Of a stretch of DNA of 64,000 nucleotides, positions 46,366-58,384 are shown in pieces. A program made the translations under genes and the position numbers. The notes under the pieces were generated by a model. The model did not search any database. It worked only from the letters and a program-made list of their open reading frames with translations, and was not told the DNA's origin. The stretch is from Sequoia sempervirens. Lineage: Eukaryota > Streptophyta > Pinopsida > Cupressales > Cupressaceae. Location: positions 13,315,918 through 13,379,917 of the forward strand of contig VDFB02000001.1 of the NCBI GenBank assembly GCA_007258455.2, given 5' to 3'. Position 1 is the stretch's first letter, and each line of letters begins with the position of its first letter.

Positions 46366-47582
46366 GCACACACTTTTCTCCTTGCCATGTGATAGTTGTA
46401 GAATCTTAGTATACTCGCTATTACATATATTACACTTTATGCAACTCATTCCTCCATATTGCAAGGAGCACCATATCATCATTTATCTCGGCTCATCCTT
46501 GTCCTACATTTGGGTGGGCAAGGGGTTAAGTAGCCTTGTACTAGCACAAAACTTGTTGTATTCCCTTTGGCTATTTATTTTCCTTCTGTATATGATGAGC
46601 AAGATTGGGATGCAGACAACCTAATTTAGGTTGGATCGCATTTGAAAGATTTCCTTTCTTTTTTTTCATGTTCTTTGTGATTGCATGCATGTAATGTGAT
46701 CCCCAATATCATGTTGCTTGGCATGTATTTATGTTTGTGATATTTCTTTGGATGACCCTTGTTATTTCATTCGTGTAAGGATACAAAGGAAGTGAATTTG
46801 TCATGACATTCTTCTATTTGTATCTACATTCTTCTATCTATTGTAAACATTGAATTTTCTTTTATCTTGTCTTTTCCTTTTGGGGACAATGCAAGGCATT
46901 GATACATCTAGGTATCTTCCATGTTAACCCACATGTTAACCCAAAATATTTTATTTTCTTTCACTCTCTATGTGTCATTCTTCCATTGTGTTCATTATTC
47001 TATGAGTATTTGGGGAATGATGACAATTCTAAGCTCTATTATATCACTATAGCAAAGAAATACGTTGAACCCAAATCCGTGGATCCCTTATTTGTTATCT
47101 TTTGATATTGTATGTGGGAGAAACTCTTCTTCATGAAGCAACTTTATTTGGAAACATATCATTGGCATAAGGCTTTCTAAATAAGCTCACATTGCCCTTT
47201 TATCAACTGGAATTTATCATTTCTACTTTAAAGTAATTGCTTATAGCATGGTGTTTAGAAATTCCTTTAAAGTAGGGGCATACATTGACATTATTTCATT
47301 TTGGAATTTTCACCTCCTAAGTTGAGTTTCATTTTCAATTTGACAGTTTGCTTCACTTTTGTTCACATGAGTTGAACTTAGTGAGGATTGACATAGCATC
47401 TTGATCATTTTGTGGCACCTAATCAAATCTATCATGGAGTATAACTTTTCGCATGGTTGACGTATGGGTACACATTTTGTGATGAATTTTCCCATCTTCC
47501 ACCATGATGACTTAAGTGTGTGTTTCTCATTTTATCTTTAGGACTCATCTAGTGTATATCGAACTGCACTAGCCCTTGTGAG
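46366..47582. other. Element C interior, no domain seen
   Basis: T-rich on the plus strand with no recognisable coding motif; likely untranslated spacer. Confidence 0.5.
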
Positions 47583-47606
47583 GGATTTTTTTTGGATAAA
47601 CAACTT

Positions 47607-47720
47607 AGGCTTGATCCATCCTTTTGGAAAAATAGGCGAGGCTTGATCCATCCTTTTGGACAAAAAAATTGAGGCTTGATCCATCTTTTTGGACAAACAA
47701 TTGAGGCTTGATCCATCCTT
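47607..47720 (+). repeat. Minisatellite in element C
   Basis: Four imperfect copies of a ~33-base unit starting AGGCTTGATCCATCCTTTTG, at about 47607, 47639, 47672 and 47704. The last is truncated. Confidence 0.8.
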
Positions 47721-47977
47721 TTTTATTTTTACACTAGAATTAACATTGTATGCTTGTGTATCTTGTTTTATTGCACATATCTTACATTCATGTGTGTCCT
47801 TTGTGCTTATGTTGGTTTTCCATGGGATTTTGGATCTTGGGGGCTTGATCACCCTCCTTGATCTTTGTCATCCCAACTCATTAATATTTGTGCACTTGGA
47901 CCTATCTTGATACACATTTGTCTACTTTAGTGTGAGTTTGAGCATAAGTTCATACTCTCACTAAAGTGGAGGCATAA

Positions 47978-49311
47978 TGTAGTATAGACAATTGTATACC
48001 TTTACAATTTCACACTATGTTTGGGTCATTTAATTTATTGGACTTAATTAAGCTTATGATTTACCAAATTATGCATTCCACATTAAATAAATGCAATCAA
48101 TAATTAAATCACCATGGAATATATGTGTCTTGGACTTATAGGCCAGGATGGGTCCCCTTTAAGTGCCAAGACACATTTTAAAATATGTTTTTTGTGACAT
48201 TTTAATGACTCAAATTCAACTTGCAATTGTCAGCTTTTAGAATCTATTTTTTGGGAAATTAGATAAACACTTATAAACACGTGGTATTTTTATCATTTGA
48301 AATCTAATAGGCATCATCTAGCATTAAGGTAAAACTTCATGAGAAAATATCGTTGTCAAGAGCATTCAAGAGTAGATTTGTCAATCATTTGTTGTAGCAA
48401 TCAAGATCCTAACATCATGTCCAAGTTTATGTGTGTTCATGCCATCTTGTGAAGGCTAATATGCATTATTGATCCTAAAGCATCCAAGCATTTCGAGTAT
48501 CCAAATCAATCAAGCAAAGAAAGATTAAATTCATTTGGATAAATATGTTTGACTTCAGTCCTCTAAGGGAAGCCATTGAAGGATGGTGAGTTGTAGCAAG
48601 CATTGTTCATTCATCATTTTCTTACTTTTTCATTATCTTTCTATCAAGGTTTAATTACTAAAATAGGGTTTGAACAAGGAAAACCCCCATACAAACAAAA
48701 AAAAAATCTTCTTTATGTATATGCAGATTACAGGTTGATGAAGAATTGGAGAAATCTTGAAGGAGCAATTTTGCATTATTGCACAAGTTGTCATCATTGT
48801 TGTCAATCCATAGAAACTAGGTTGTAGAATTTATTCCTAACTTTCCGACAATGGGACCTATGTCAAATAGAAACCAAGATCTAGCAATAGAGGACTGCCA
48901 AAAGTTATTTTGGAAGCCCTAACAAGGACCCATTCGCCCAAGGGCGAACCAGTCCCTTAGTAGGCTTTAAAATCAACTTTTGGTGATAGGTACATGCCAT
49001 CAAACCCTTCTTAGACCTACCTATAAATTGTCATTTCTATTTCTATACATTTTGGAATATGCATTTTATGTATTAGGTCTCCTTGTTCATTTAGTTTGGA
49101 ACTTCAAATCATTTTCATTTGTTTCTAGATCTTTCCTATTGTCCTAAGCATTGAGGTCCAAGTTTGATTGGCTCACCATTGAGGTTGAAAGTCAATCTTC
49201 ACACCTTGTGATCTCTTTCCTAATGAAATCCCTAAGGAAGAACACTTATTGAGATTCCTAAGTTTTAAAGCACCCATTTAAAACCTTGGGGATCCCTTTC
49301 CCCACATTTCA
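47978..49311 (+). repeat. 3' LTR of element C
   Basis: 1334 bp; its last ~938 bases are the closest match to window positions 1-940. Confidence 0.9.
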
Positions 49312-50308
49312 ATAAGGAAAACGATAGAGTACATAATAGAGAAATAAATCCTACCACAAACCACTACAAGAGGGTTGTGAAGCCCTTGCCTAATAATTAA
49401 TCTCCAAGAAGTAGGTTGGAATGTAAGGGACACATACTATTAAAAAATTATATGTATAAGATAAAATGTTATGTAATAAAGAGGAGAGAGAGATACATGT
49501 AAGAGATAGAAGATATAAAAAGATATATAGAAGATAAGAGAATTGTACATAAGACATTGAGTATAAGAAAATAGAAATATAGTAGATATAGATTTGGTTA
49601 ATATATGGTGTATCATGGATGTTCTTTAATTTTGTTTATATTTTATTTATTTCTCTATTCCACATTATGCACTAATTCTTGATCCCTCTTTATTGATGAG
49701 TCTAGGGTATAAATACAACTAATATAGAAACTTGGGGCACACAAATCTAGTATGTGATTCCCCAAATCTTGGTAACACCCACCTTCTCCCATCTTCCCTT
49801 CTTGACCAAACCTGATCCACCCCCTATCATTTCCCTACATCACATGCCCATCCACCCATCCACCCTCTTGGATTCAATATTGTATTGATTACCACATCAT
49901 GTATTATATGTGTGTTTCATTTAATTGTCTATATATTTTTGTTTACTACTTATGGTTCCAATGTTCCATATACCTTTATCTTTTGGTCACCATTATTTTC
50001 CATGTTATGGTGAGACCTAACAACATACCTATTGGAAAATTGTGGTATTTACAATATGTTTGTTTTGCGCTAATCATCTACTCACATGCCACCCCATAAT
50101 CATGGTCCCTTATGTCACGATGCATAACACTAGTGCTACCTTAAATAATATGCTTTTGTAGAATGTTACTTTGAAAAATTCATCATTTTCCATCATCTTC
50201 CTTCATCCTTCACCCATTTCATACCTCACTCATTAATTTATATCTCCATCACTTTCACATCACTCCCTTCTCTCACATTCATCCTCTATCCATACATCAT
50301 AAACCATA
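49312..50308 (+). repeat. Repeat D, right copy, segment 2
   Basis: Collinear with 941-1935 including the TATA-like box. Interrupted at 50308 by element F; the last five bases (ccata) are the target duplication, ccatc on the other side and in the uninterrupted left copy. Confidence 0.85.
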
Positions 50309-51517
50309 TGTTGCCCTCCTACAATGATTTCACAACTAAGCCTTTACAACCATGATTCAGAGACTGGACATCTAACCTAAATAGTTGTTCAATCATCATG
50401 AAGGTGCATTTAACTTGTCAACCCAGGGACGTGAACTTGAAATGGGTTAGCACTGTATGTGCACTAGGGGTTCAAGTAGTTATTGGATTCTACAGCTAAG
50501 AAACACAATGTTGAAAGTAAATGGATCGAAAAGAAATAAAGAAAATGTTGAATATCAACCAACAACTATACTTATACTGAAATGTGTGCAAGAATAAAGA
50601 TTTGGGCGACAAATAGGAAACTACTCTATTTGCTTTGGTTGTAGGAACAGACATAGAATGGACTTTTAGTGGTTGCAGGAACAATCGATGTCATATTTCT
50701 AACTAAGTATCAAACAACAAGTAATACTAAACTAATGCTAAAGTAAGAAGATGGATTACTCACCAAGTGGGCCCACTTGGATAAGTATCCTCTAAACTAA
50801 CAAGAACTCAGATGCTCGAACTTAGAACTTTATTTTATTCATTGTAAATCATGCATACAGAGAGTAATGTATATGTATCACTGAAAATGAGAGTACAATG
50901 CAAAACAATGCAACCTCTTGAAGAAGGAGCATCAAATTATTATTTATACTACAGTTAAACAAGGCAGTCAACTCCACAACTAGGAGGATGCCATTTAGGG
51001 AAAATAGGGGAAAGTGGAGCGATGACGGTTACACATGCATGGAATCTGGTCATATATGCAAGTCAAGCGCAAACCCAGCACAACAGTAATGCCCATGCAT
51101 GCTCAATCATTAAGTTCCACTGCAAGGTGGTTACATTTAGTTGTATGAAGAATCTTTGTTGCTGGCTACCTTTGACTTGGAGTGATTTCTAAGCTAGACA
51201 TTAAGGTGCATGCCCAGCTGTCGGTGTCTTCCAAAACTTGGTGTATTCAATCTGCAGGCCAAGGTTAGTACACATAATAACTGCACATCAATAACCACTC
51301 TAAGAAACATTCATTAATCACATGCAAAATCAATATAGATGACCCACATATTATGCCAAATATCATTAAAGCTTGTAGAGATAGGGTAATGTCAAATTTC
51401 AATGGTTTGAGGGAAACATTATGTCAATACCAACACTTCAGCATTAAATTCCATAACATCTATGAGAAAATAGACTATAGATTCTACCCAAAACTAGACC
51501 AAAAACTAGGCTCATCA
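50309..51517 (-). repeat. 3' LTR of element F
   Basis: 1209 bp. About 100 bases around 50545-50655 are missing from the other LTR. Confidence 0.9.
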
Positions 51518-51782
51518 CTCCCCCAACCTAACATTTTGTTGGTCCTCCAGCAGGGGAAGGGTTGTTCTTCTGCCTGGTCAAAGCTCTAAAATTTTCAACT
51601 GAGAGTTGTCCAACATTAGTGGCTGCAGTGCGTGAGTCAAGATTCCAATATAATCCTCCCAATCTATCAAACCTATTTCATCTCTGGTTTTCTACGAAAA
51701 TATCGCTCTAATAGAATCTAAAATTTGGAACGAGCCACATGAGCATGGGTAGCTAGAAAGTCAAGGGAAGCCACTGTCATCC

Positions 51783-54046
51783 CTAAGTTCTCCCAATCTG
51801 AATATGTCTCTCAACTCTTTTTAATGCTGCAACATAATTGTGGATGGAATGAGGCTCAACCTGTTTCAACTCATTAGTCAAACTATTCCATCTTTGGGAT
51901 AAACATCTCCTAATGGTTTCCTCCTTTGTTGTTGTTTTCACTTCATACTCAGTGTAAACTTCCTCAATCCAGGGCATAATTATATTTCCATAACTTAGTC
52001 TTAGCAGGATTTTATACCATTCTCTGTAAATATCCCTTGGGTTGCTTGATTCGGCTCTAACAAGCAAAGGGATATTAGACTCCAATTGTTTATAAGCACC
52101 ATGTTGTTGTTCCCAACTAATTTAATTTTGTACCCAAGACATGAATGCTCTCAATTGAACATCCCCAACATACATCAGCGGGTTCCAATCATGGTCCTTT
52201 GTGACAACATAATTATGTAAATAAAATTTACATAACAAATTTTTCATTTTAGGGGAGGCAATCCTATAAGTATTGAAAATTTTCATAGGGTTATCAATAG
52301 AAGGATTCAAACTTGAGGAAAGTCTTGGCATCTTAAAAGAGAGATACTTCTCTTTCAAGAGCAAAGCATAGACCCTCAGGGGTTCTCTACATTCCAAAAT
52401 CTTTGGCACCAAAGTTGCCATATCATCTACCCTCTACTTCAAGGTAGCAATTTTTGCATCTTTTTCCTTAATCTCTTCATCCTTCTTTTGAATTTCCTCC
52501 TTCAACTTCCATTTTTCCTTTTTCCATTCTTCCTCCCTTCTTTGTATCTCTTTCCATATATTCAAAATTGTTGCATGTATTGTAAAACTAGGAGGATTAT
52601 GAGTGCCTACCGGTCTTTTTTGTTGATGGCGGCTCCTCATATGGTGTTATTTGCATGGACTCATGTTGTCTAGTTATCTCTAGCTGTAAGGGTACTGTTT
52701 CTTCTTCCTTTTGTTGTAGGGACTCTTGTTCATGCAGGAACTTCTACTCTAGTTCTTGTTATCTGCAAGACTTCACGCTACAGGACCTCTTGCTCATGTT
52801 GCAGGAAGTTTTGATTTCCCTCCAATTCTTCTGCAATGCTAGCAAGATCGGCTAGTGTTATGTTTGCTACTCCCTTAAATATGTCTTCTTCTTTTTCAAC
52901 ATGCTCCTGCTCCATTGGAGCTTTAGGATCCTCATGTGAGGTCTCACCAAGTTTAGGGCTTTCCTGCAGAGGCGTGCCAATCATAGGCCCAGTTGGTCTT
53001 GATTTTCTAGGAGGTCTTTCACGTTCTCCTTTGGCTATAGGATTAATAGCATCAACCTTCCTCTTTTTTGGACTTGGAACTTTTATTTCTACAAGTTGTG
53101 TTTTAGCCTTCCCTTTTCTCATTTCTACCTCTCTCTGCTATTCCCTAGTTTTCATGAGGGTTTCAAGTGGAACTTCATCATCATAATCTAAGGAAGAGCT
53201 TTCTTTTTCTGAGTGCTATGTTCCAAAAGAACTAATTTCTATGGTTTCCTTTGTTGTAGGAGGATTCATGCTAGAGCCAGCACTAGAGGTTGAAGCACTA
53301 GGAATGGCTTCATCCATGCTTACTCTCTTGCTAGATCTACGGGATCAAAGTGTAGCGCTAGGTGGAAAATTCTCAACATCGATAAACTCCTCTTGACGAT
53401 AATATTGATCAACCTTAATAAACTCTTCCCAATTCATTCCAAAAACATCACACAAAGATTTATCAACTAGCAATTCAATCAAAAAATGGTGGGAAATAGA
53501 ATTATCCCTACCTTTCTAGGTTTCAACTGTCATGATTGAGAGAAGATTGTACAACACATTGGGTACATTCATCTTCCTCCTATGCCTCATGTGATTCAAA
53601 ATCTTGAAATGGACAAAATGAAAATTTGATTGGCAACCCTCACAAGTGATGTATTTTATGACATACATAATTATCTACTTCCACAGCCTAGGCAGAGACA
53701 TTCTTTTTGCGCCTTGCTTGTCTATGGTCAATGGGGGGTCGTTTGGCTCTATAAATTCAGACCTGGCTAACCTGGAATCTTTGGAAATAGGATAATTTTC
53801 ACCATTAGAAGGTAACCCTATAACTTCTACAATTCTTTCCTTTGTTGCCACAAATTCTAACCCTCTTACTGTGGATTTTCCATCTGAAAATATATGGGAA
53901 ACTTCAAGGGCAATGCCTTCATCAAAACCATCCAACTTTAAAAAGTAATCTATCCAACCACAATTTTGAAATTCGACAAGGAATTATGCATCTTGTAGTA
54001 AAATATCATGCACCATGGGTTCATTTCGAACTAACCCACCTCCCAT
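51783..54046 (-). pseudogene. Extra sense ORF of element F (env position), unknown product
   Basis: About 755 codons after integrase, separated from it by a ~0.7-kb spacer. It starts near ATG 54046 (MGGGLVRNEP). The first ~420 codons keep one frame, broken by about five or six stops that look like CAG>TAG or CGA>TGA changes; a shift near 52700 changes frame. Parts in order: a globular region with TVRGLEFVATKERIVEVIGL (~53850), a charged S/P-rich section with the nuclear-import-like PKKRKV (~53060), an acidic LADLASIAEELEG, a coiled coil with EEWKKEKWKLKEEIQKKDEE (~52500), and a C-terminal region with W and basic residues. No signal peptide or membrane span. Athila elements carry an env-like ORF here; the N-terminal part may relate to plant retroelement ORF families, which I cannot confirm. 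Confidence 0.65.
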
Positions 54047-54741
54047 TGTCTACAATCAAACAAATGCTCTGCAACTTATTTTCCTACAATTCCCCTTTTG
54101 AAAATCAAATGTACTTCCCTTAAGTGTCTGCTACTTTCCAGTGCCGACATTGACTGAATTTCCTTTCTTTTGTTTTGTCTTTTTGCTTGCAACTCAAGAT
54201 TGTGACATGGCAATAATAGCAAGAAAAGGAGTGATAAAGGGAAATTATGATAGGAAGAATTGGCGGCTACAGTTATTGTCACTTCACACATGCAATCAAC
54301 TCATTTTAAAATTTCTAATGCAGCCTAATATGGTTTGACACATGGACAATAAGATATTTGCAACATTTTTGTTCCCCTCCCCCCAACCTAAATTTGGACA
54401 TGTGTCCACACATGTGAGATGGGAGTGGTAGTTGATAGGAAACGATGGCATTTATGTGAATACCTATACTAACATACAGTGATTAAATGAACGTACTTAA
54501 AAAATGATTAAAGATAACAATTAATGCGCACATACCTAAATGTGTGGAAGATTTGTTGCAAAGATCACAGATAAAGTAACACTCGCCTTGTTGGAAAATG
54601 TATTGAGCAATGAATGAGGATGGGGTGGAATGAAGTGATGGAAGAGAGAGAAAGGTGGTACAAATGGGTGGATGGACAGATGATGAAGAAATGGACTTCC
54701 ATATAAGTGAAAGTCTTTATTATGAAAAGTACATACCTTAA

Positions 54742-55188
54742 TTAGGCTAAAGGAGGGACACTAGGTCCACTGCCTTCAACTGCAAGAAGCTCTAAGTGTT
54801 GGGTGAATTGTTGCAGGAACTCTTCTTTAAAGGTTGGTTTATGATATAATCTGAGGCAATGACTGTTGACAAGTGATTTGAACTTGACAGGGTCAATGGT
54901 GGTAAGCTGAATAACTCCATAGGGAAAGACCTCAGCAACTTTGTATGGTCCTAGCCACCTTGTCTACAATTTTCCTACATTGTCCTGGTATCTTGAATCG
55001 TAGAGCAAGGCCCAATCTCCTGGTTTGAACTTCTTGTCCTTGATAAATCTGTCATGCCACTTGATTCTCTTATTCTACACTATTTTTGAATGTTGTAGGG
55101 TTGCTCTCCTTATTTCATCCAAAGCATTGAGATGCATGATTTTTTCTCTCTGTGCTTCAGAAATGTCCATCCCTAAATCCACTACAGT
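54742..55188 (-). pseudogene. Integrase C-terminal domain of element F
   Basis: Continues integrase: KWHDRFIKDKKFKPGDWALL and RWLGPYKVAEVFPYG form the GPY/F module that helps target DNA binding. Ends at a TAA near 54742 after GPSVPPLA. Confidence 0.85.
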
Positions 55189-55752
55189 TCACAGAGTTTT
55201 ATATTCAAATTCAATTGGCATCATAGTTGTCTTTCCATACAACAAATCAAATGGGGTGAAGCTTGTAGTTGTTTTCCATGTTGTCCTATAGGCCCAAATA
55301 GCTTCGTGTAATCTATTTTCCCAATCTTTCCTATGGATAGCTACTGTTTTAGTCAAAATGGCTTCAATTTCTCTGTTTGTCACCTCAACTTGGCCATTAG
55401 CCTGGAGGTGATAAGGAGTAGACTTTCTATGCCTAATATTGTACTCATTCACTAGCGCTGCAACAAGATTTGATGTGAATTGTGGCCCTTGATCAGTCAC
55501 TATTTCACTTGGAACTCCATATCTTGTGAAAATCTCCTCATAATGAAACTCTACAACCTTGTTATCTCTAGCATGCTTCATGGCCTTAACTTCTACCCAT
55601 TTTGTTACATAATCAATGCATACCAATATATAAGACTTACCATTTGATAGAGGGTCAATTGGTCCCATGAAATCCAATCCCCAATTGTCAAAGGGAGTGA
55701 TTGCTATCTGAGGGCACAATGGCATCTCATCAGATTTGGTTGGTCTACCCAT
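55189..55752 (-). pseudogene. Integrase core of element F (catalytic residues present)
   Basis: A 187-codon uninterrupted stretch. All three DDE residues are in place: D in WGLDFMGP, D in VTDQGPQFTS, E in ANGQVEVTN. The core follows the zinc-binding part, which is shifted and partly lost upstream. Best-preserved domain of the element. Confidence 0.92.
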
Positions 55753-55931
55753 TCTTTGACATTTATCACATTTTATGGTATACCTTCATGCATCCTTGTG
55801 GAGTGTTGGCCAGTAGTACCCTGTGTTCAAGATCTTCATTGTTGTCCTTTTGGCCACAAAGTGTCCTCCACATGGTTCATTATCGCATGCATGAAAAATG
55901 TCATTTGTCTCATCTTCTCTCACACATCTTC

Positions 55932-56417
55932 TCATGACATGGTCAGATCCAATATAAAACAAACATCCAACAATCCAAGAGAAAGGAAAATATTTTTCAA
56001 TGAGTTCCCTTTCTCTTTTGGGGAGAAGTGAGAAGGAATTCTACCTGTAACCAAGTAGTTGGCTAAGCCAGCATAATAGGGTATTTGTATACTAAGAGAG
56101 AATAGATGCTCATTAGGAAAAGAGTCATCTATGGGTTGATTTTCTTTTGATGTAGTTAGCCTTGAAAGAAAATATGCAACAACATTAGCTTTCCCTGGCT
56201 TATCTACAATGGTTATATCAAACTCTTGCATCAACAATAACCATCTTGCCAATCTTCCTGTGATCAAAGGTTTATTCATGAGATATCTAATTGTTGCATG
56301 ATCAATGTGCACAAAGATTTGGTAGCCTGTTATGTAATGTCTAAATTTGTTCAGTGCATAGACTACTGCCAACATCTCTTTCTCTATCACTATATAATTG
56401 AATTCAACTCCTTGCAA
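55932..56417 (-). pseudogene. RNase H of element F
   Basis: Gypsy RNase H motifs: NYIVIEKEMLAVVYALNKFR, then FVHIDHATIRYLMNK, GRLARWLLLMQEFDI and the linker VDKPGKANVVAYFLSRL. In many relatives the histidine/aspartate of the second motif read TDHAAL, so HIDHA is near normal. Confidence 0.9.
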
Positions 56418-57574
56418 TTTTTTGCTAACAAAGTAAATAACATTCTCAAAAACTCCCTCTTTCTATCCTAAGCCTACTCCTATGGCATAATTTGACGCAT
56501 CAGTGTGAATGTGGAAAGGAAGCTCCCAATTGGGCCTCTTAAGTACAGGAGCATTTTTCAAGGCTGCCTTCAAGGCAGAAAATGCCTTGTCACAAGCTTC
56601 AGTCCACTAAAATTCAACATCCTTAGTGAGAAGGGTATACAATGGTGTTGCTACCTTGCTAAAATATTTGATAAATCACCTATAATATCCAACATGACCC
56701 AAGAAACTCCTAACATCCTTTTGTTTTGTAGGTGTAGGAAAATTTGTGATTACCTCAATTTTTGCAGGATCTACTTGAATTCCCTTGTGGGAGATGTGGT
56801 GGCCAAAAACTACACCCTCTTCATGAAATATTTTTCACTATTCAAGGACAATTTTTGATCCTCACATCTTTGTAGAACTCTCTCAAGATTCTCCAATGAT
56901 TGATCAAAATCAACACCATAAGTGGTGAAGTCATCCATGTAAATCTCCATGCAATCATAAGAAATGTTTGAAAATATACTAATGACTACCCTCTGAAAAG
57001 TTGCAGGTGCATTGCACAAGCCAAATGGGAGTATCGAATAGGCATAGGTCCCCCATGGACAAGTAAATGTGGTTTTCATCTAGTCTTCTGGTGCAATTTG
57101 AATCTGGTTGTAGTTGTTGAATCCATCTAAAAAAGAGAAGTATTTCTTTCCTGCAAGTGTGTCTAAAACTTGATCAATGAAGGGTAAAGGAAAGTGATCT
57201 TTCTTAGTGGTAGCATTAAGTTCTCTCTAATCAACACAAACTCACCACTTCCCTCCTTTCTTGAGAACAATCACTAATGGAGACACCCATTGACTATCCG
57301 AAATGGAATAGATAAATCCTGCATCTAGCAATTTCTATAATTCTCCTTTCACAATTTCTCTTAGTGCAGGGTTAATCCTTCTTTGTGGCTATCTTATGGG
57401 AGTGCAATGATCTCTGATATACATTTTGTGGGTACAAAGTTTAGGATCCAATCCCTTCATATCATGATAATCCCATGCAAATGCATGTTGATGTTCCCTT
57501 AATAGATTTTCCAACAATAGTTGTTGTTCTTCATTCAATTTATTATTAACATTTAAATATTTTCCTTCTGACAT
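56418..57574 (-). pseudogene. Reverse transcriptase of element F
   Basis: Motifs in order: QWVSPLVIVLKKGGKW, then the first catalytic region FSFLDGFNNYNQI (D present), TFTCPWGTYAYSILPFGLCN, and the active site EIYMDDFTTYG with both aspartates intact. The MDDF plus the following SLENLERVLQRCE is the Athila pattern. Stops at 57389, 57079 and after the MDD box; some are W or Q codons turned to stops. Confidence 0.9.
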
Positions 57575-58384
57575 CTATACTTGTGTAATTAACTCCACCA
57601 TGGATGCTTCATTAACACATGGTACCTTTAGTTCATATGACAGCAGTGTATGGAACATACCTATTGCTACAAGAAGTCTGTCTACAGGAACAACGTTTGT
57701 AGGAATAGTGGTTGCAGAAAGAACAGACATAAGTGTCCTGACAGAAGTAGAAGATGATGCTTCCCCCACTTCATAATAGTTCTGAATGATATTAGTCAAC
57801 ACTTCATCCTCATCTTGGAGCTACATGAAAGAGCTTTTTCCTAGCATCATAAGTTGCACCACAGAGTTAACTTCCTCAACCTCTTCACCAACTTGTGGCC
57901 ATACAAAATCTTCTTCATCATGAGATGGTTGAGCAGGTGGATAAAGAACGAAAAAATTAGTACTTCTTCCATCTGAAATGGTCATGTCACCGAGACCGAC
58001 ATCCAATGTAGGAATCTGTAGTTGCCAACCAAGGCCTTCCACAAATGATGGGATACCCACCTAGTGTAGCCTTAGGGGAAAGAATCATAAAATTTGTTGG
58101 ATATTCCCAAGAGTCTAGTACTACCACAAGATCCTCCACTACACCATCAAGCTTGATAGTAGAATTGTCTGCAAGCATAGGACAATAGGAGTAGATCTCA
58201 TACTTGCAATATTTAGTTGTTGCAAGATGTCTTTAGTCATTACATTGATTGTTGCCCCTAAATAAATCAGAGCATTCTTCACTTGAATCCTGTTTATGAC
58301 AACTGCTACTATAGGACTACCTGGGTCATTATACTTGGGAATAGTCACTTTTCCCAACATGATATCAGCTAGTTGGCCCACCAC
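57575..58384 (-). pseudogene. Protease and linker of element F
   Basis: At about 58139-58384, INRIQVKNALIYLGATINVM corresponds to ALIDLGAxINVM, so the catalytic aspartate has become tyrosine. A linker with IPSFVEGLG and acidic residues follows, leading to reverse transcriptase (LREHQHAFAWDYHDMKGLDP). Confidence 0.85.

Larger units (their letters stand above)
43495..49311 (+). mobile_element. Element C: 5.8-kb LTR retrotransposon with gag remnant only
   Basis: LTRs of 1345 and 1334 bp begin TGTAGT and end TTTCA. The 5' flank is gtagg (43490-43494) and the 3' flank ataag (49312-49316); the homologous junction at 941-945 still reads gtagg, so the 3' copy has mutated. Interior 3.1 kb: a primer-site-like TGGTGAACCTGACA at 44843, one 160-codon open frame, a gag-like zinc-binding piece, and a purine-rich tract AGTGGAGGCATAA before the 3' LTR. 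No protease, reverse transcriptase or integrase: a large non-autonomous element. Confidence 0.9.
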
